The notes beneath the pieces were generated by a model, which searched no databases, was not told the origin of the DNA, and was given only the letters and a program-made list of their open reading frames with translations. Shown one piece after another: positions 28,201 to 36,692 of a stretch of 64,000 nucleotides of DNA (its first letter is position 1; each line of letters begins with the position of its first letter). This stretch comes from Malachius bipustulatus (Eukaryota > Arthropoda > Insecta > Coleoptera > Melyridae). A program made the position numbers and the translations under genes. The DNA lies in assembly GCA_910589415.1 (NCBI GenBank), contig OU342633.1, positions 16,220,858 through 16,284,857 of the forward strand. Reading direction: 5' to 3'.

Positions 28201-30197
28201 ATGATGATAAGCAAAGGGGTAGCTACCCCTGCCAAGGGGGTAAACTTGGGTAGTTAAATTTGTCACGAAAAAATGCCTACTTTGGTAACAAAATCGACCT
28301 GTTACGGCGTTTTTCGCGTACATCTTCAGTTTCCAAGTTATTAAGGCGAGTAACGTTTTCGCTGGGCCACCCTGTATGTAAGCGAAACCCAAAATGTTGG
28401 ATATCGTTGTAAAGAGAATTCAAATAGCTTTCAAATGATGTATCACTCGATAGCTGTTCCCTATGATGATAAGCAAAGGAGTAGCTACACCTCTGCCAAG
28501 GGGGTGAACTTGGGTAGTTAAATTTGTCACAAAAATATGCCCCCCCCTCCGATAACAAAATCGGCCTGTTTCGGCGTTTTTCGCATACATCTTCACTTTC
28601 CAAATTATTAGGCTTGTTACCTTTTCTGGCCCACCCTGTATAAGACAGGGATATTTTTAAGAGGAAATAGACTGAATGAAAAGAAATCCAGCCCAGTCTT
28701 GATGTACACAAATACACTATACACAAATGAAAGTATCGCACCCCAAAATTTTTCCTGATTTTGATCGGAGATAGCTTTGTGATTTTACGATAGGATTGAT
28801 TGCAATAGCGAAAAGGGCTGGGCCTAAGGGATCGCGTTATTGAATTCCACATTCAGAAGGAATAATTTGTTGATGGAAATATAAATTTAAAGGTTTGTAG
28901 TAAAATTTGGAGATAAAAGGTAAATGAGTCGAAAAAGTTGACTTGACTTCTTGAATGAAGTCTCCTAATTTCGTTCATTGAATTTCAAAAATCTAGTTTT
29001 AGAAACTTTTGGTACTGCATGGTTGTTACAGAAATAAATACAAGCAGCATGGGCACCAGTTTCATCAAACCTTTCACCCCTGCACCAAGTTGATTAAGAG
29101 TAAGAACTTCGACCAGAGTGGGTAAAATTCAGAAATTGAGTACTTTAGTTATAACACGACGCCAAACAACTGCAATTGGACATAAGGTATACCACCGCAT
29201 TTTTTCTTAAGAGCCGTCGAAGAGCCTCCGAAGACAATAGGACGGATTGATTCAGGAATCTTCCCTTCTTAAATATGGGTGATAAACGAGATGATTTCCT
29301 TTAAAAGCGGGATTCCTGAGTCTCCTGTATTTTTGGCAATGAGATCTTTCAGAATTTTCGTCTTCGACGCATCTAAACCGCCAGCAGATCTTGGTGGAAA
29401 TGAATCTCTTGTAATCTCTTGATCTGTTATCGATGGGAACGAAATAAATTCAGGTTTTCGTGGAAAAAGACGGTTGTGTGTGGGGGGGGGGGGGAGGATG
29501 TTTCTCTAGAAGAACGGCCAATGTGGAGGGATCATTTGGAGCAAGCGAATCCTCAGAAGTTAGAAATTTCAATGCGCCGCGAGTACCTCCATTGGACAAT
29601 TTTGATTCTATTTCCTTACCAGTTTTTTGACAAATTGACTCTGGCATGTGTGCTTCTTTTTTCTTGAATAGTCAAAAAGCCCACTTAATAATTAGGTATA
29701 AGTCATTATTATACTGTTTTAATGTTTCTGTAACCTAATTTTATATTTTTACTTTTTCAGGAGACAAGCATATTCAATGTGGTCGGCGAGCAGATGTATT
29801 GAAATTTTGGTTTATGTGGAAAGCAAAAGGCTTAATTGGTTTCCAGAGACACGTTGAGAAAGTTTTTGACAATGCTAAATATTTCACGAGTTGCATAAAA
29901 AGCAGACCTGGCTTCAAAATGGTCATCAAAGAACCAGAGTTTACAAACATTTGCTTCTGGTATATTCCTCCGAGTTTGCGACAGCTCGAATGCACCGATA
30001 ATTACAGAGAACGACTACATAAAGTAGCCCCGAAAATAAAAGAAAGAATGGTAAAAAAGGGATCCATGATGGTGTCATATCAAACACATAAACAGCTGCC
30101 AAATTTCTTTAGGATTGTTTTTCAAAATTCAGGTTTGAATAAAATGGACATGTTGCATTTGATAGAAGAATTTGAGAAACTTGGTTGTGATTTGTAA
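6546..30197 (+). CDS. black: Aspartate 1-decarboxylase (black-like PLP decarboxylase), four exons
   Basis: Complete gene, joined 6546-7202, 15668-16035, 26198-26358 and 29761-30197, giving 540 codons with no internal stop. It is a cytosolic group II PLP decarboxylase (GAD/CSAD/ADC family). Insect members turn aspartate into beta-alanine for cuticle sclerotisation and N-beta-alanyldopamine. Visible motifs are [18 protein letters not shown] (about residues 145-165), [21 protein letters not shown] (H238, cofactor stacking), HVDAAWGGG (D320, pyridine nitrogen) and NPHK (K352, Schiff-base lysine). The residues after the lysine read LLTAPQQCS. Mammalian cysteine sulfinate decarboxylase has Leu where this has Q358, and a Gln there is the reported aspartate-selecting residue of insect ADC. 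The ATG at 6546 is chosen because A lies at -3; the frame opens further only through a GTG. Length fits the family. Aspartate specificity and the name black are inferred. Confidence 0.93.
7203..7689. other. Start of decarboxylase intron 1, nothing recognised
   Basis: AT-rich intron sequence after the GTATGT donor; no gene or clear repeat. Confidence 0.5.
7690..8140. repeat. Fold-back element in intron 1
   Basis: Arms: TACATACGTAGAAGTCATTTG then ATTTTTTTGCAATTTTCACT at the left, and the inverse (ATAGTGCAAATCCCAAAAAA, ATCAAGTGACAACTACATAC) at 8098-8140. Inner arms TTTCAAAATTACCAGC (7863) and GCTGGTAATTTTG (8034). Confidence 0.8.
8400..9160. repeat. Fold-back element in intron 1
   Basis: The left arm includes GAATCCTTATGGGAATTTGC, GGGGATCGGTAGTA and TTGAAAAACTGCTTCTGTTG. 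The right arm is the inverse (ACTGCAGCAACAGGGGCAGC, ACTACCGATTCCC, CCAATTCCCATAAGGATTCT). Centre near 8775. Ends near ACAGGTGG at 8404. Confidence 0.85.
9190..9485. repeat. Fold-back element in intron 1
   Basis: TTTACTCGCTTATTTCAAAA (9212) pairs with the inverse at 9455-9480 (TTTCTGAAATAAGCGAGTCA). Inner arms ATATGTATTTTTGCGGGTA and CCCCCAAAAATACATATTT pair as well. Confidence 0.8.
9553..9950. repeat. Diverged fold-back element in intron 1
   Basis: TTTCTGTCACACATTTCTGT with TTTTTGGTGTGTTTCAC at the left, and TTCACACCAAAAACATTGAA with AATGTGATAGAAAT at 9912-9950. The arms are shorter and more diverged than in the neighbours. Confidence 0.65.
9951..11999. other. Intron 1, no gene recognised
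   Basis: AT-rich with scattered TAGGTACCTA words. A GC-rich patch at 10918-11010 (CGAGCCGGTGGATTCATC) stands out by base composition but has no supported coding sequence. Confidence 0.5.
12000..12927. repeat. Long fold-back element (~930 bp) in intron 1
   Basis: Ends TATACAGGGTGTTTATTGTA and the inverse (AAACACCCTGTATA) at 12914-12927. The arms pair over most of their length, e.g. GTCCGGAAATGCACCGTTTT at 12087 with AAACGGTGCATTTCCGGACA at 12821. Centre near 12462. Contains CTACGCCACTGG, a motif shared with the AAGCCAGTGGCGT repeat family. Confidence 0.92.
12928..13439. other. Intron 1, nothing recognised
   Basis: AT-rich unique-looking sequence between the fold-back and the minus-strand LINE. 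Confidence 0.45.
13440..15360 (-). mobile_element. LINE relic with RT and RNase H in decarboxylase intron 1
   Basis: Minus strand. 15352-14873 encodes RT blocks ([32 protein letters not shown], and an altered catalytic block DIEAVFDSL). 13984-13481 encodes RNase H ([36 protein letters not shown]). The stretch 14000-14870 between them is frameshifted. It is 5'-truncated (starts in RT) and of the I/R1 type. Confidence 0.82.
15668..16035 (+). CDS. black: Decarboxylase exon 2 (residues 220-342)
   Basis: Begins after a pyrimidine-rich TTTCTTTCTAG acceptor and ends AG before GTAAGG, splitting an Arg codon (phase 2). It encodes [20 protein letters not shown], the [13 protein letters not shown] strand and the HVDAAWGGG aspartate loop. 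It lies between a minus-strand LINE relic that ends about 300 bp upstream and a plus-strand LINE relic that starts about 50 bp downstream, yet is intact. Confidence 0.93.
16082..18430 (+). mobile_element. LINE relic with RT and RNase H in decarboxylase intron 2
   Basis: Plus strand. 16450-16950 encodes [40 protein letters not shown] and the thumb ([17 protein letters not shown]); the YADD motif is degraded. 17100-17290 holds a linker. 17560-17770 resembles RNase H ([19 protein letters not shown]) and 17860-17960 its [12 protein letters not shown] end. 18165-18280 has the C-terminal [20 protein letters not shown] motif. Ends near an AATAAAATTATG tail at 18419. Not frame-intact. Confidence 0.8.
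18431..19514. other. Intron 2, nothing recognised
   Basis: Very AT-rich; a chain of short A/T tracts and TAGGTACC words, no coding signal. Confidence 0.45.
20110..21655 (-). mobile_element. Internally deleted and duplicated LINE relic
   Basis: Minus strand. 21509-21195 is an ORF1-like piece ([20 protein letters not shown]). From about 20880 down to 20200 the reading resembles the LINE C-terminus ([19 protein letters not shown], then CRRCWEEE ... HLICECP). The RT core is missing. A ~245-bp segment is tandemly duplicated (20395-20640 and 20643-20885). The 5' end near 21540-21650 is GC-rich. Confidence 0.6.
20395..20885. repeat. Tandem duplication of ~245 bp
   Basis: Two diverged copies starting GGGCAGTGTCC (20397 and 20646) and both running through CATCTCAGCTGGTGCTTACT, CCCACCTAGTCGCTTGAACA and TTTTGTGTCAGGTTTTCT to GGATCCACGTTT. 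The duplication lies within the LINE relic. Confidence 0.85.
22098..22508 (-). pseudogene. Tigger transposase C-terminal fragment
   Basis: 136 open codons beginning in the DDE_1 motif [20 protein letters not shown], followed by the helical LKEA-like region and an acidic tail ending in FEPDNS. The catalytic Asp-Asn segment just upstream is in another frame, so this is a broken gene. Confidence 0.8.
23160..23558 (-). pseudogene. Tigger transposase N-terminal DNA-binding fragment
   Basis: Reads [19 protein letters not shown] to a stop at 23370-23372, then continues as [20 protein letters not shown] with [14 protein letters not shown], the canonical psq/CENP-B helix-turn-helix, ending at a stop at 23160. 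Confidence 0.75.
24100..25620 (+). mobile_element. R2-group-like LINE fragment (RT, CCHC, restriction-like endonuclease)
   Basis: Plus strand, 5'-truncated and frameshifted. It shows [19 protein letters not shown] and [13 protein letters not shown] (24219-24420, catalytic YADD) and the thumb ([16 protein letters not shown], 24430-24650). A CCHC motif ([18 protein letters not shown], ~25085-25138) and a restriction-like endonuclease core ([18 protein letters not shown], 25270-25330; [14 protein letters not shown]) follow. GC content is clearly higher than the surrounding intron, suggesting a later arrival. R2-clade relatives often target rDNA; this copy does not lie in rDNA. Confidence 0.82.
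25621..26197. other. End of intron 2: LINE 3' tail and unique sequence
   Basis: 25621-25800 probably belongs to the 3' UTR of the preceding LINE. The rest is AT-rich, ending in the polypyrimidine tract of exon 3. Confidence 0.5.
26198..26358 (+). CDS. black: Decarboxylase exon 3 with the catalytic lysine (residues 342-396)
   Basis: Acceptor TTTTTTTCTCGTCAG; donor GTGAGT leaves one base of a Gly codon (phase 1). It encodes [10 protein letters not shown] with the PLP lysine (K352), then [15 protein letters not shown] and [16 protein letters not shown]. The phase at both ends matches exons 2 and 4 exactly. Confidence 0.93.
26490..29670 (-). mobile_element. LINE relic with endonuclease-like C-terminus in decarboxylase intron 3
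   Basis: Minus strand from about 29670 ([20 protein letters not shown], 29620-29560) through an RT piece ([17 protein letters not shown], 28850-28800). It is then interrupted by the fold-back array at 27467-28642, and continues at 27139-26900 with [20 protein letters not shown] and at 26690-26540 with [20 protein letters not shown]. These blocks belong to a widespread eukaryotic non-LTR type with a C-terminal restriction-like endonuclease region. Heavily degraded, including a G-run at 29482-29493. Confidence 0.72.
27467..28642. repeat. Inverted array of ~260-bp units bounded by ACAGGGTGG ends
   Basis: Units start at about 27470 and 27730 in one orientation, then (after a junction near 28020-28045) two or more run in the opposite orientation to CCACCCTGTATA at 28642. 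Each unit contains CTACCCAAGTTCACCCCCTT, GCAGGGGTAGCTACCCCTTT and AACATTTTGGGTTTCGCT or their inverse. The whole array is a fold-back block inserted in a LINE. A lone related copy is at 4150-4437. Confidence 0.85.
29761..30197 (+). CDS. black: Decarboxylase exon 4, C-terminal domain (residues 396-540)
   Basis: Acceptor TTTTTACTTTTTCAG. It begins [20 protein letters not shown], the conserved C-terminal domain entry, continues with [16 protein letters not shown] and [14 protein letters not shown], and ends LEKLGCDL-like with a TAA stop, the usual end of this family. Confidence 0.93.
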
Positions 30198-30275
30198 TGT
30201 TATAAATAAGATCCAATAGAGTTTATTATATTTACCTAATAGCTTTTGCTTTATAAATGTATATATGATTTATTT

Positions 30276-30281
30276 AATAAA
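30276..30281 (+). promoter_or_regulatory. Polyadenylation signal AATAAA of the decarboxylase gene
   Basis: A canonical AATAAA 79 bp after the stop codon, followed by GT/T-rich sequence; the first such hexamer downstream of the CDS. Confidence 0.6.
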
Positions 30282-31239
30282 ACCCTGAAGACCGCTGGTT
30301 CAAAACAGGGGTGTTAAATTATTGTAATAGACTTTTGCACTTTTACCTGTTAAACATAACGTACGGTTTGATGACTTCCGATGGCGCGTCAAACTGTTAT
30401 CAAATTTAGTCAATATAATGCCAAAACTTAAAAAAAAATCACAAACGTCATAAAACAAGAATTTGGAGTAAACTATGGTTTTTGTTTAATCGATTCAATT
30501 AATTCATATTATATTGATTGTCATCTCAGTTTCGAAATGACATTTGTTGAGTTTGCTGTGTTCGGCAACGTTGCCAACACCGCATTCGGGCATGATAATG
30601 AGGTCCATATCTGACCAACCAAAATGACCTATGAGGGTAGGAGGGAAGAAGGTACCTACGGAGAGCTTACCAGTGAGAAGTGACCAGCAAAATCATAATA
30701 TTATTGTCATCGGGACAGTGTTGAAGTGATGGGATGAGGTGTCAGAAAACGAAACAGCTCTCTCCATTTGCCACATTACGAGCCTTGGGACCCCCAAATA
30801 CGAACTTTTGAAAATGGGCCGGATCCGAGAATTCTAAGACCTCCGTGCAGGGCCGTACTTTTTTTTACAACGTCTCAACTATTTTTTTTTTTCAACATAT
30901 AATTTGAAGTCTTATCTTCATTTTGTCTCGCATGTATGGGCACTTTTAACGAAAAATAAAAAAATTCCTCGCTGGTCGAAAATTAGCTTACACTTATTTA
31001 AAATTAATAAATCGTTGAAATTGCTTGCAATTTTTTTTTTATATATATATTCAATTATGAATAATTCTGAAAATTAGAAAAGCAATCGCAACGACAATTA
31101 AGTCACCTAGATGCGGGTGAAAAAAGTTTCCAAATTGGTCTCTTAATAATGAATATATGACAAGTTTAAGAAATATTTGTTGTTAACAACGTGTCATTGG
31201 TGATATCGGTACCTCCGGAGCAATCTGACGTAATACATA
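30282..31239. other. Downstream flank of the decarboxylase gene, no gene recognised
   Basis: AT-rich with T-runs (30880-30892, 31029-31040). No ORF or repeat I can name. Confidence 0.45.
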
Positions 31240-31742
31240 CATACAGGGTGTTGAGAAAATGACGGATAAACTCTTTAATATATTATAGGGGACACTCAGT
31301 AGAGTACGGGAAAAATAATTTTAAAAATTCTGGTCTTCAATTTGGTGAGATAAAAAATGCCAAAGTTAACATTTTACTATATTTTTGTTTTTCGGTATTT
31401 GCAAAAACTAGACGATTCAACAGATATAAAAAAGGGTACTTTAATCGTTATCAATTAAAAAAATTACTTAAGATGTATTCTTGGCTTGGAAAATTTAATA
31501 AGATTTTTTTTATTTTCCAAGATGCTTAAAAAAGCATTGGGCAACAACGGTTTTGATACCTGAACTAGCTACATTGCAAATACCAGCAGTTATCGTGTTA
31601 AACGTTGCCAAATTTATTGTTCAATATTTCGCTTGTATCTTTTAAAATGTAGCTCTGGATTTTTTTTTTTGCCGTACTTTACTGAGTGTCCCCTCCATGT
31701 AGGTACTAAAGAGTTTTTCCGTCATTTTCTTAACATCCGGTA
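31240..31742. repeat. Fold-back element
   Basis: Left ACATACAGGGTGTTGAGAAA, ATGACGGATAAACTCTTTA and GGGGACACTCAGTAGAGTAC; right inverse GTACTTTACTGAGTGTCCCC and TAAAGAGTTTTTCCGTCATT, then TTCTTAACATCCGGTAT. Ends in the same ACAGGGTG-like motif. Confidence 0.88.
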
Positions 31743-31774
31743 TACCTACCCGCTCAGAGCTATGAAATTTAAAT

Positions 31775-31842
31775 GCGAGCGTGGCGAAGTGTTAGACTGT
31801 TGCCTGACATGATGATGGTACAGAGTTCAAATCCACGAAAGG
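31775..31842 (+). repeat. tRNA-like SINE head or tRNA pseudogene
   Basis: GCGAGCGTGGCGAAGTGTTA resembles the start of a class II tRNA with an A-box (TGGCGAAGTG), and GAGTTCAAATCCACG resembles a B-box/T-loop. The acceptor arms do not pair cleanly and no CCA-adjacent discriminator fits. Therefore a tRNA-derived SINE or decayed tRNA rather than a gene. Confidence 0.5.
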
Positions 31843-32009
31843 ATCATTTCTTTTCTTTAGGTAGGTGGAGTTTTCTCAAAAAAATCGGATTATTTTTTGT
31901 TAAGTGTATAGGTATGTGTTTTATGATTGGAATTTTGGGGACGCCATAGTATCTATGCGAAACTAACTTTTACGCGCGGTCTCCGAAGTTCCCATATAGG
32001 TCCTTCAGG

Positions 32010-32247
32010 AGCGATTTAGAAAAAAATAACACAAAAAGAGATGAATGACAGATTTTAACTATGACGCGGAATCTACTGATCACGGTGCCGTAAAGCGATC
32101 TAGAAAAAAAGCTAACACGAAAAAAACATGAAAAATTCTAACTTTGACGGGTATCTACTGAAACTCCGGGCCGAAGGCCCGAAGTATGGAAGGCCGAAGG
32201 CCCGACGCCGCCGTCATGCCAAGGTCTCGGAAGAGACCTTGTTTTTT
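32010..32247. repeat. ~83-bp direct repeat followed by a GC-rich hairpin cluster
   Basis: Two units beginning GCGATYTAGAAAAAAA (32010, 32093) with GGTATCTACTGA/GGAATCTACTGA near their ends. Then three short hairpins: CGGGCC-GAA-GGCCCG (32167-32181), GGCC-GAA-GGCC (32192-32202) and a perfect AAGGTCTC-GGAA-GAGACCTT (32221-32240) followed by GTTTTTT. Next sequence is the dispersed repeat family. Confidence 0.7.
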
Positions 32248-32700
32248 ACATGATGTTTATTTCTCTAAAATTTTACATATACTACTGCGTAGGTAGCTTC
32301 AGCTTTCAAGATTAATGAATGACATTTTTTACTCTTGTGAAACTTTTCGTTTAATTTTCGTTAATAAAATTTCCTAAGGTCGCAGTCGCGTTACTTCTAT
32401 ACCAATCGCGTCCCTTCAAATTTCCAAAAAACCCGTTCATGAGGCACGATTTCTGGTCGCAGTTTTCAATCTAGGGGTTTGAAATTTTTGTGGGAGTAAC
32501 ATATCCACAAGAAGTGGTCTGGTACTGTATTTAAGTGAAGTCGGGCGAGCCGTTCCAAAATGGCGACTTTTTGAATTCTATACAAAATTGCTATTTTTTG
32601 AACCGCCCTGTGTAAGCAAAATAGAAAAAAAAACTCACCCAAATTGATAATATTTGAAGAAAATTTTTTCTACTCCTAACCTTTAATATGCATATTAAAT
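32246..32700. repeat. Copy of the dispersed ~650-bp repeat
   Basis: Contains ACATGATGTTTATTTCTCTA, TTTCAAGATTAATGAATGAC, TGAGGCACGATTTCTGGTCG and CCAAAATGGCGACT in the same order as 1877-2250. Confidence 0.8.
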
Positions 32701-32708
32701 ATGAATCA

Positions 32709-32761
32709 CCAGTGCTTTAATGGGTCTCATTAAGATACAAATTTTCATTAAAGCACTGGTC
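32709..32761. repeat. Short inverted repeat
   Basis: ACCAGTGCTTTAATG (32708-32722) and CATTAAAGCACTGGT (32747-32761) pair perfectly across a ~24-base loop. Confidence 0.8.
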
Positions 32762-33539
32762 AAGCTATCCAATGGCAGAGGAGCATTTGCAATCGAATCG
32801 GTTCCTTTTCGCTCACAATCGGGTCGGTCCAAACCAACCGAAGTCACAGAGTTATCATACTCACGACAAAAATTGCCTTGTGATATACGTTCTGTATTTC
32901 TGAAAAAAAATTCTGAACGTTTATTTAATTTAGAACATAAGTAACATTCAAAGAAAAAATTATCAAGATTTTATGTTACCTTAATTAATTTGATAGGTAT
33001 GATAGGTAGGTATATCGTGTAAAAGATAGGAAGATAAAGTATTATATTAATCGTAGCGCTCCGTGATAGTATTCAAAGCGGCAACGCTGCGACCGTCGCG
33101 TTGCGCAGGTAAACACGATCGTAATTATTGGCTGTCAATGTTATTAAAATTATTATTAATCTCAAAATCAAAGCGTAAAATTCGGAATTCGAACTTCGCA
33201 TAATAAAAATTACGCAGTAGTGAGTAGTGCCCTTTAAACTTGATACTAAAACATGTCTCAGCAGAATAACCTTAGCGATGAAGAGAAAATTTGGTAAATG
33301 CGTAAACAAATAGCATAAATAGCAAACTATCTTAACCTCAATGATCCGCAATTGTACACGGGTCATTGTTAAAATATATAATTTTTTAATCTTTTCTATG
33401 AAATAAAAAAGGGTCGTAGAAAAAATAGTGTATGGAACTCGCAGATAATGGCTATTAATACGCTCTTATGATCATCATCATACTCACCATCATACTCACG
33501 TATTAATGGCCTTCATTATAAGCTCGTTGCATAATATAC
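32762..33539. other. No gene recognised
   Basis: Mixed-composition sequence. Short ORFs on either strand lack any motif. Confidence 0.4.
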
Positions 33540-33835
33540 TAATTTGAAATTTGAGGTAATGCAATAAAATTTGTATTATTTCTATTAAAAAGCCAGTGGC
33601 GTGGGTAGGAAAAATGTAAAAATTACTAAATTTCCGTAACCGTTCATGAGCATAGTTTTCAAAGGAATTGAATTGAAATTTTCATAGTTTAAACAACTAC
33701 GGTAACATCATGATATAACCATGAAAAATTCCAGAAAGACAATTTGAAAAGCGGTGAAAATATTCATTATTGAATCACATAAAAATGCACTCTTTATGCG
33801 ATTGATGCGCAAGAAGTTTTTTTGTTTTTTTAAAC
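33540..33835. repeat. Copy of the dispersed ~650-bp repeat (3' part)
   Basis: Shares AAGCCAGTGGCGTGGGTAGG and, at its end, GATTGATGCGCAAGAAG with 2350-2890. Confidence 0.8.
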
Positions 33836-34399
33836 TTTATTGAAATTAAGCCAACTGTATTTTTTTCAAATTGAAACCGAGTACTGTCACCGGAAATAAG
33901 TACCTATCGCTCATTGCCAAAACGTTCATTGCCAAAACGGAACAGGTAAAATTTCAAAGATCTATTAATTGACCAACTAACATAAGGAATCTTATTGGGT
34001 CAGTTTTTGACCAATTTGTTCATGATATAGTCAGAGATTAAATAGTAAGTTTCTTATATTTATTTTATTAACATTAACATTAATTGTAATTAACTGCAAA
34101 AAATTCAACAATAGGTCCTTAAATGTGATACAAATACAAAAGATAATAATTATTATGCATTCTATACACTTTCCTCTTTCATCAAATGTGAATAATTGGA
34201 AACATTTTACTACAAATTATTAAATTTAAACTAATATGTATAAGTATGTATAAATTAGAAAATAAAATAAAAAAATCTATTTACATACTTAATTATTTAC
34301 TATTTATATTACTATTTACATACATAACATTGGGCTAGTTTGGGAATAAAATTATTGTGTCACTTATTATTCTATATTTTTGGACGTTTTAAGATAATT
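33836..34399. other. No gene recognised
   Basis: AT-rich. A short direct repeat of CATTGCCAAAACG occurs at 33914-33940. Confidence 0.45.
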
Positions 34400-35345
34400 A
34401 GATACGCTCAACTATCAAAGCCGGACGCTTCTACAGAGTGAAGCGCGAGAACCTTATAAGACACGTATCCGCCAAAGCAATAAAGAAGAACATTTATGTT
34501 TTTGTTCAAAATTTCCGAAATGTTTACAAATGTTCCAGTAAATTGCTCAATGTTCCTTGATGTTGCTATAGTAGAAGTTGCTCCTTGTTGCGTGTTGCCA
34601 CTTGTTTCTGTTTGAAGCGGTAACATCAAAGGAAAAAGAGGAACACGCATTGCACTTGTTTCTCTAATTTCCAAAGTTTGGAACAAGAAGCAACATATGG
34701 AAACAAAATGTCCATGTGTGTTACTTCTTGATCCAAATTTAGGAACTCATTCTTAATTATACACAATTCTTTAGTATTTGTATTGTTTGTAGTAGCAAAT
34801 GCGAACTATGAGGTTAGTGTTGACATGAATGTTGGTTCTCAGGAGCGCATATCAGATGGAGAGGTGTTTGCCAATACTCGTTTTAAAAAGATGTTATTAA
34901 AGTGTCGACTTCATTTACCAGCTGAAGTCAAGTTAAAAGCTGAATGTTTTCGTCAACTACGCGACGACTTCACGACGCAAGTTTCGAGCTTTGAGAACAA
35001 GCAACAACGTGTCCACACTGATAAAAATACCGTTGAGAAACGAAAAATGTTTACCAATGTTTCTATATTTTTTTTTTATCTTTGCCGCTAAATATGGAAA
35101 CAAGCAACTTATAAGAACTTTTGTTTCTGCAACCGTAAACAATGAGGAACTTAAATAAACTTTTGGCAACATTCAGAAACAACTGGAACAAGTTCCAGGA
35201 ACAAGCAACATAAACAAAACGTTCGGCTTTCGGTGTGGACAAGGCTTAAGAGAAACAAGAGAAACAAGAAACACCATTTCGTCTCCACCAAAGTGGTAAA
35301 TTTCAGATTTGTTTCTAATTGTTTATGTTTTTTGATTTTCTGTAT
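34400..35345 (+). mobile_element. PIF/Harbinger element relic
   Basis: Plus-strand 34783-35091 encodes VVANANYEVSVDMNVGSQER then ISDGEVFANTRFKK, matching the second catalytic-Asp region of HARBI1-type DDE_4 transposases (D-A-N-Y ... G..SDG..F). The protein ends soon after. The surrounding sequence has recurring GAAACAAG/CTTGTTTC words (e.g. 34600, 35100, 35200, 35250) in both orientations, but I could not fix its termini. A minus-strand ORF at 34408-34686 may be debris of a second element gene. Confidence 0.6.
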
Positions 35346-36248
35346 CATCCACTAAAGCGACATCATAAAGGAATGATAAAAGTTGAATGCGGCAAAACCT
35401 TCAAGAAAGCAAACAGTGTGGGGGAATAGTGGATTACAACTTTTGGAGGCCCTTGAATCGTTATTGTTGTCTTGCATCGAACGAAAAATCCGAAAAGAAG
35501 ACACCAATTCTTCTTCTTCTTAGGACGCCGTCTCCCCACGAAGGTTGGCGATCCAAATGGCTATTGTTGTGCGTGAAACTGCTGCTCTGAAATCTCCGTT
35601 GACATCCGTTCGAGCCAGCGACGCAGGTCAGGTCGCTGGCTTTTAACCATGAGTTCTGTCTTCGGCCGACTGATCGTTTGCCCTCGATCTTTCCTTCAAT
35701 TATTAGGCGGATAAACTCGAATCGTTCGCCTTTCATGATGTGTCTACAGTAGTTTTTTCTCCTTGATAGTTGGGAGAAGTTCTTTATCTTTTTCCATTTG
35801 TTGTAGGACGTCTGTGTTTGTTTTATATTCCGTCCAGGAGATACGAAGCATTCATACGTACATTTCGAATGCCTCAATGCGTTTTTCTGTGGTGGCATCC
35901 AGTGTTCAGCTCTCGTATCCGTACTAGAGGACAGGAAAACACAGCAGCGGAGCAGCCTCGTCCGGAGTCCGAGGCTTAGGTTACGATTGGTTAGAAGTGT
36001 TTTCATGTCGTTAAATGTTTTCAGTGCATGCTCGATCCTTGCCCTGATCTCAATCCTCGGATCACTTTGTTCGTTGACGAATGCCCCCAGGTATTTTAAA
36101 GATGACACCTGTTCAACGACCTCTCCACATATCCTCAAGTCAGCATGTATTTGCATCTTTGAATATATAACCAGCTTCGTCTTTGAAGTGTTTATATCAA
36201 GACCAAATCATCCACTGTACTCCACAATGAAGTCCATGAGAGATCCAT

Positions 36249-36692
36249 TTATATTGAAGCATTTATGCCCGCACATGTGTCTGAAAGAGCTTCATTGACC
36301 ATCTCCTCGGAGTAGAAGTTAAACAAGAGGGGGGCTAGGACACATCCCTGTCGCACGCTTCTTCTTATTGGGAACTCCTCTGATGTAGACCCTTCAGTTC
36401 TGACTTCTGCTGTTTGATGCCAGTATAATTCACTTATGATCTGAAGGTCTTCTTCTGCGTCGATCCCAGTTGATTTGAGGATCTCGATTAGTTTTTGGTG
36501 TGAGAGGCAATCAAAAGCCTTCTTGTAATCAATAAAGCGCGCGAAGACGTTGACATTCATGTCCTTGAATATCTGCGTCAACACATTTAGTGAAAGGGCT
36601 TCTCTTGTTCCCATTCCGTTCCTGAAACCGAATTGAGAGCGGTCAATCAGGCGTTCGCATTTTCTATATATTTTATCGGTCACAATAGCCAA
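36249..36692 (-). pseudogene. RTE reverse transcriptase core fragment
   Basis: 147 open codons with the RT landmarks SQFGFR (block 2a), FIDYKKAFD (catalytic Asp) and RQGCVLAPLLFNFY (block 4). The upper boundary is the edge of the inserted 5S-derived SINE; the ORF is broken before the YADD region. Confidence 0.8.

Noticed and set aside
27467..28642. CRISPR array
   Set aside because: Repeat units are ~260 bp, diverged and in both orientations; no short constant repeats with unique spacers.
28277..28852. 191-codon minus-strand ORF
   Set aside because: It runs through the end of a LINE relic and two repeat units; the same peptide recurs in every unit (e.g. 27429-27828) because the DNA repeats. 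No coding evidence.
31775..31842. Functional tRNA gene
   Set aside because: A- and B-box resemblance only; stems do not fold into a complete cloverleaf.
32221..32247. Bacterial rho-independent terminator, suggesting contamination or gene transfer
   Set aside because: The stem-loop and T-run look like one, but no bacterial genes are nearby and the flanks are eukaryotic repeats. A transposon end hairpin is simpler.
34408..34686. Second Harbinger gene (MADF/Myb-like)
   Set aside because: Position fits, but no MADF or Myb residues are visible; left as unassigned debris.
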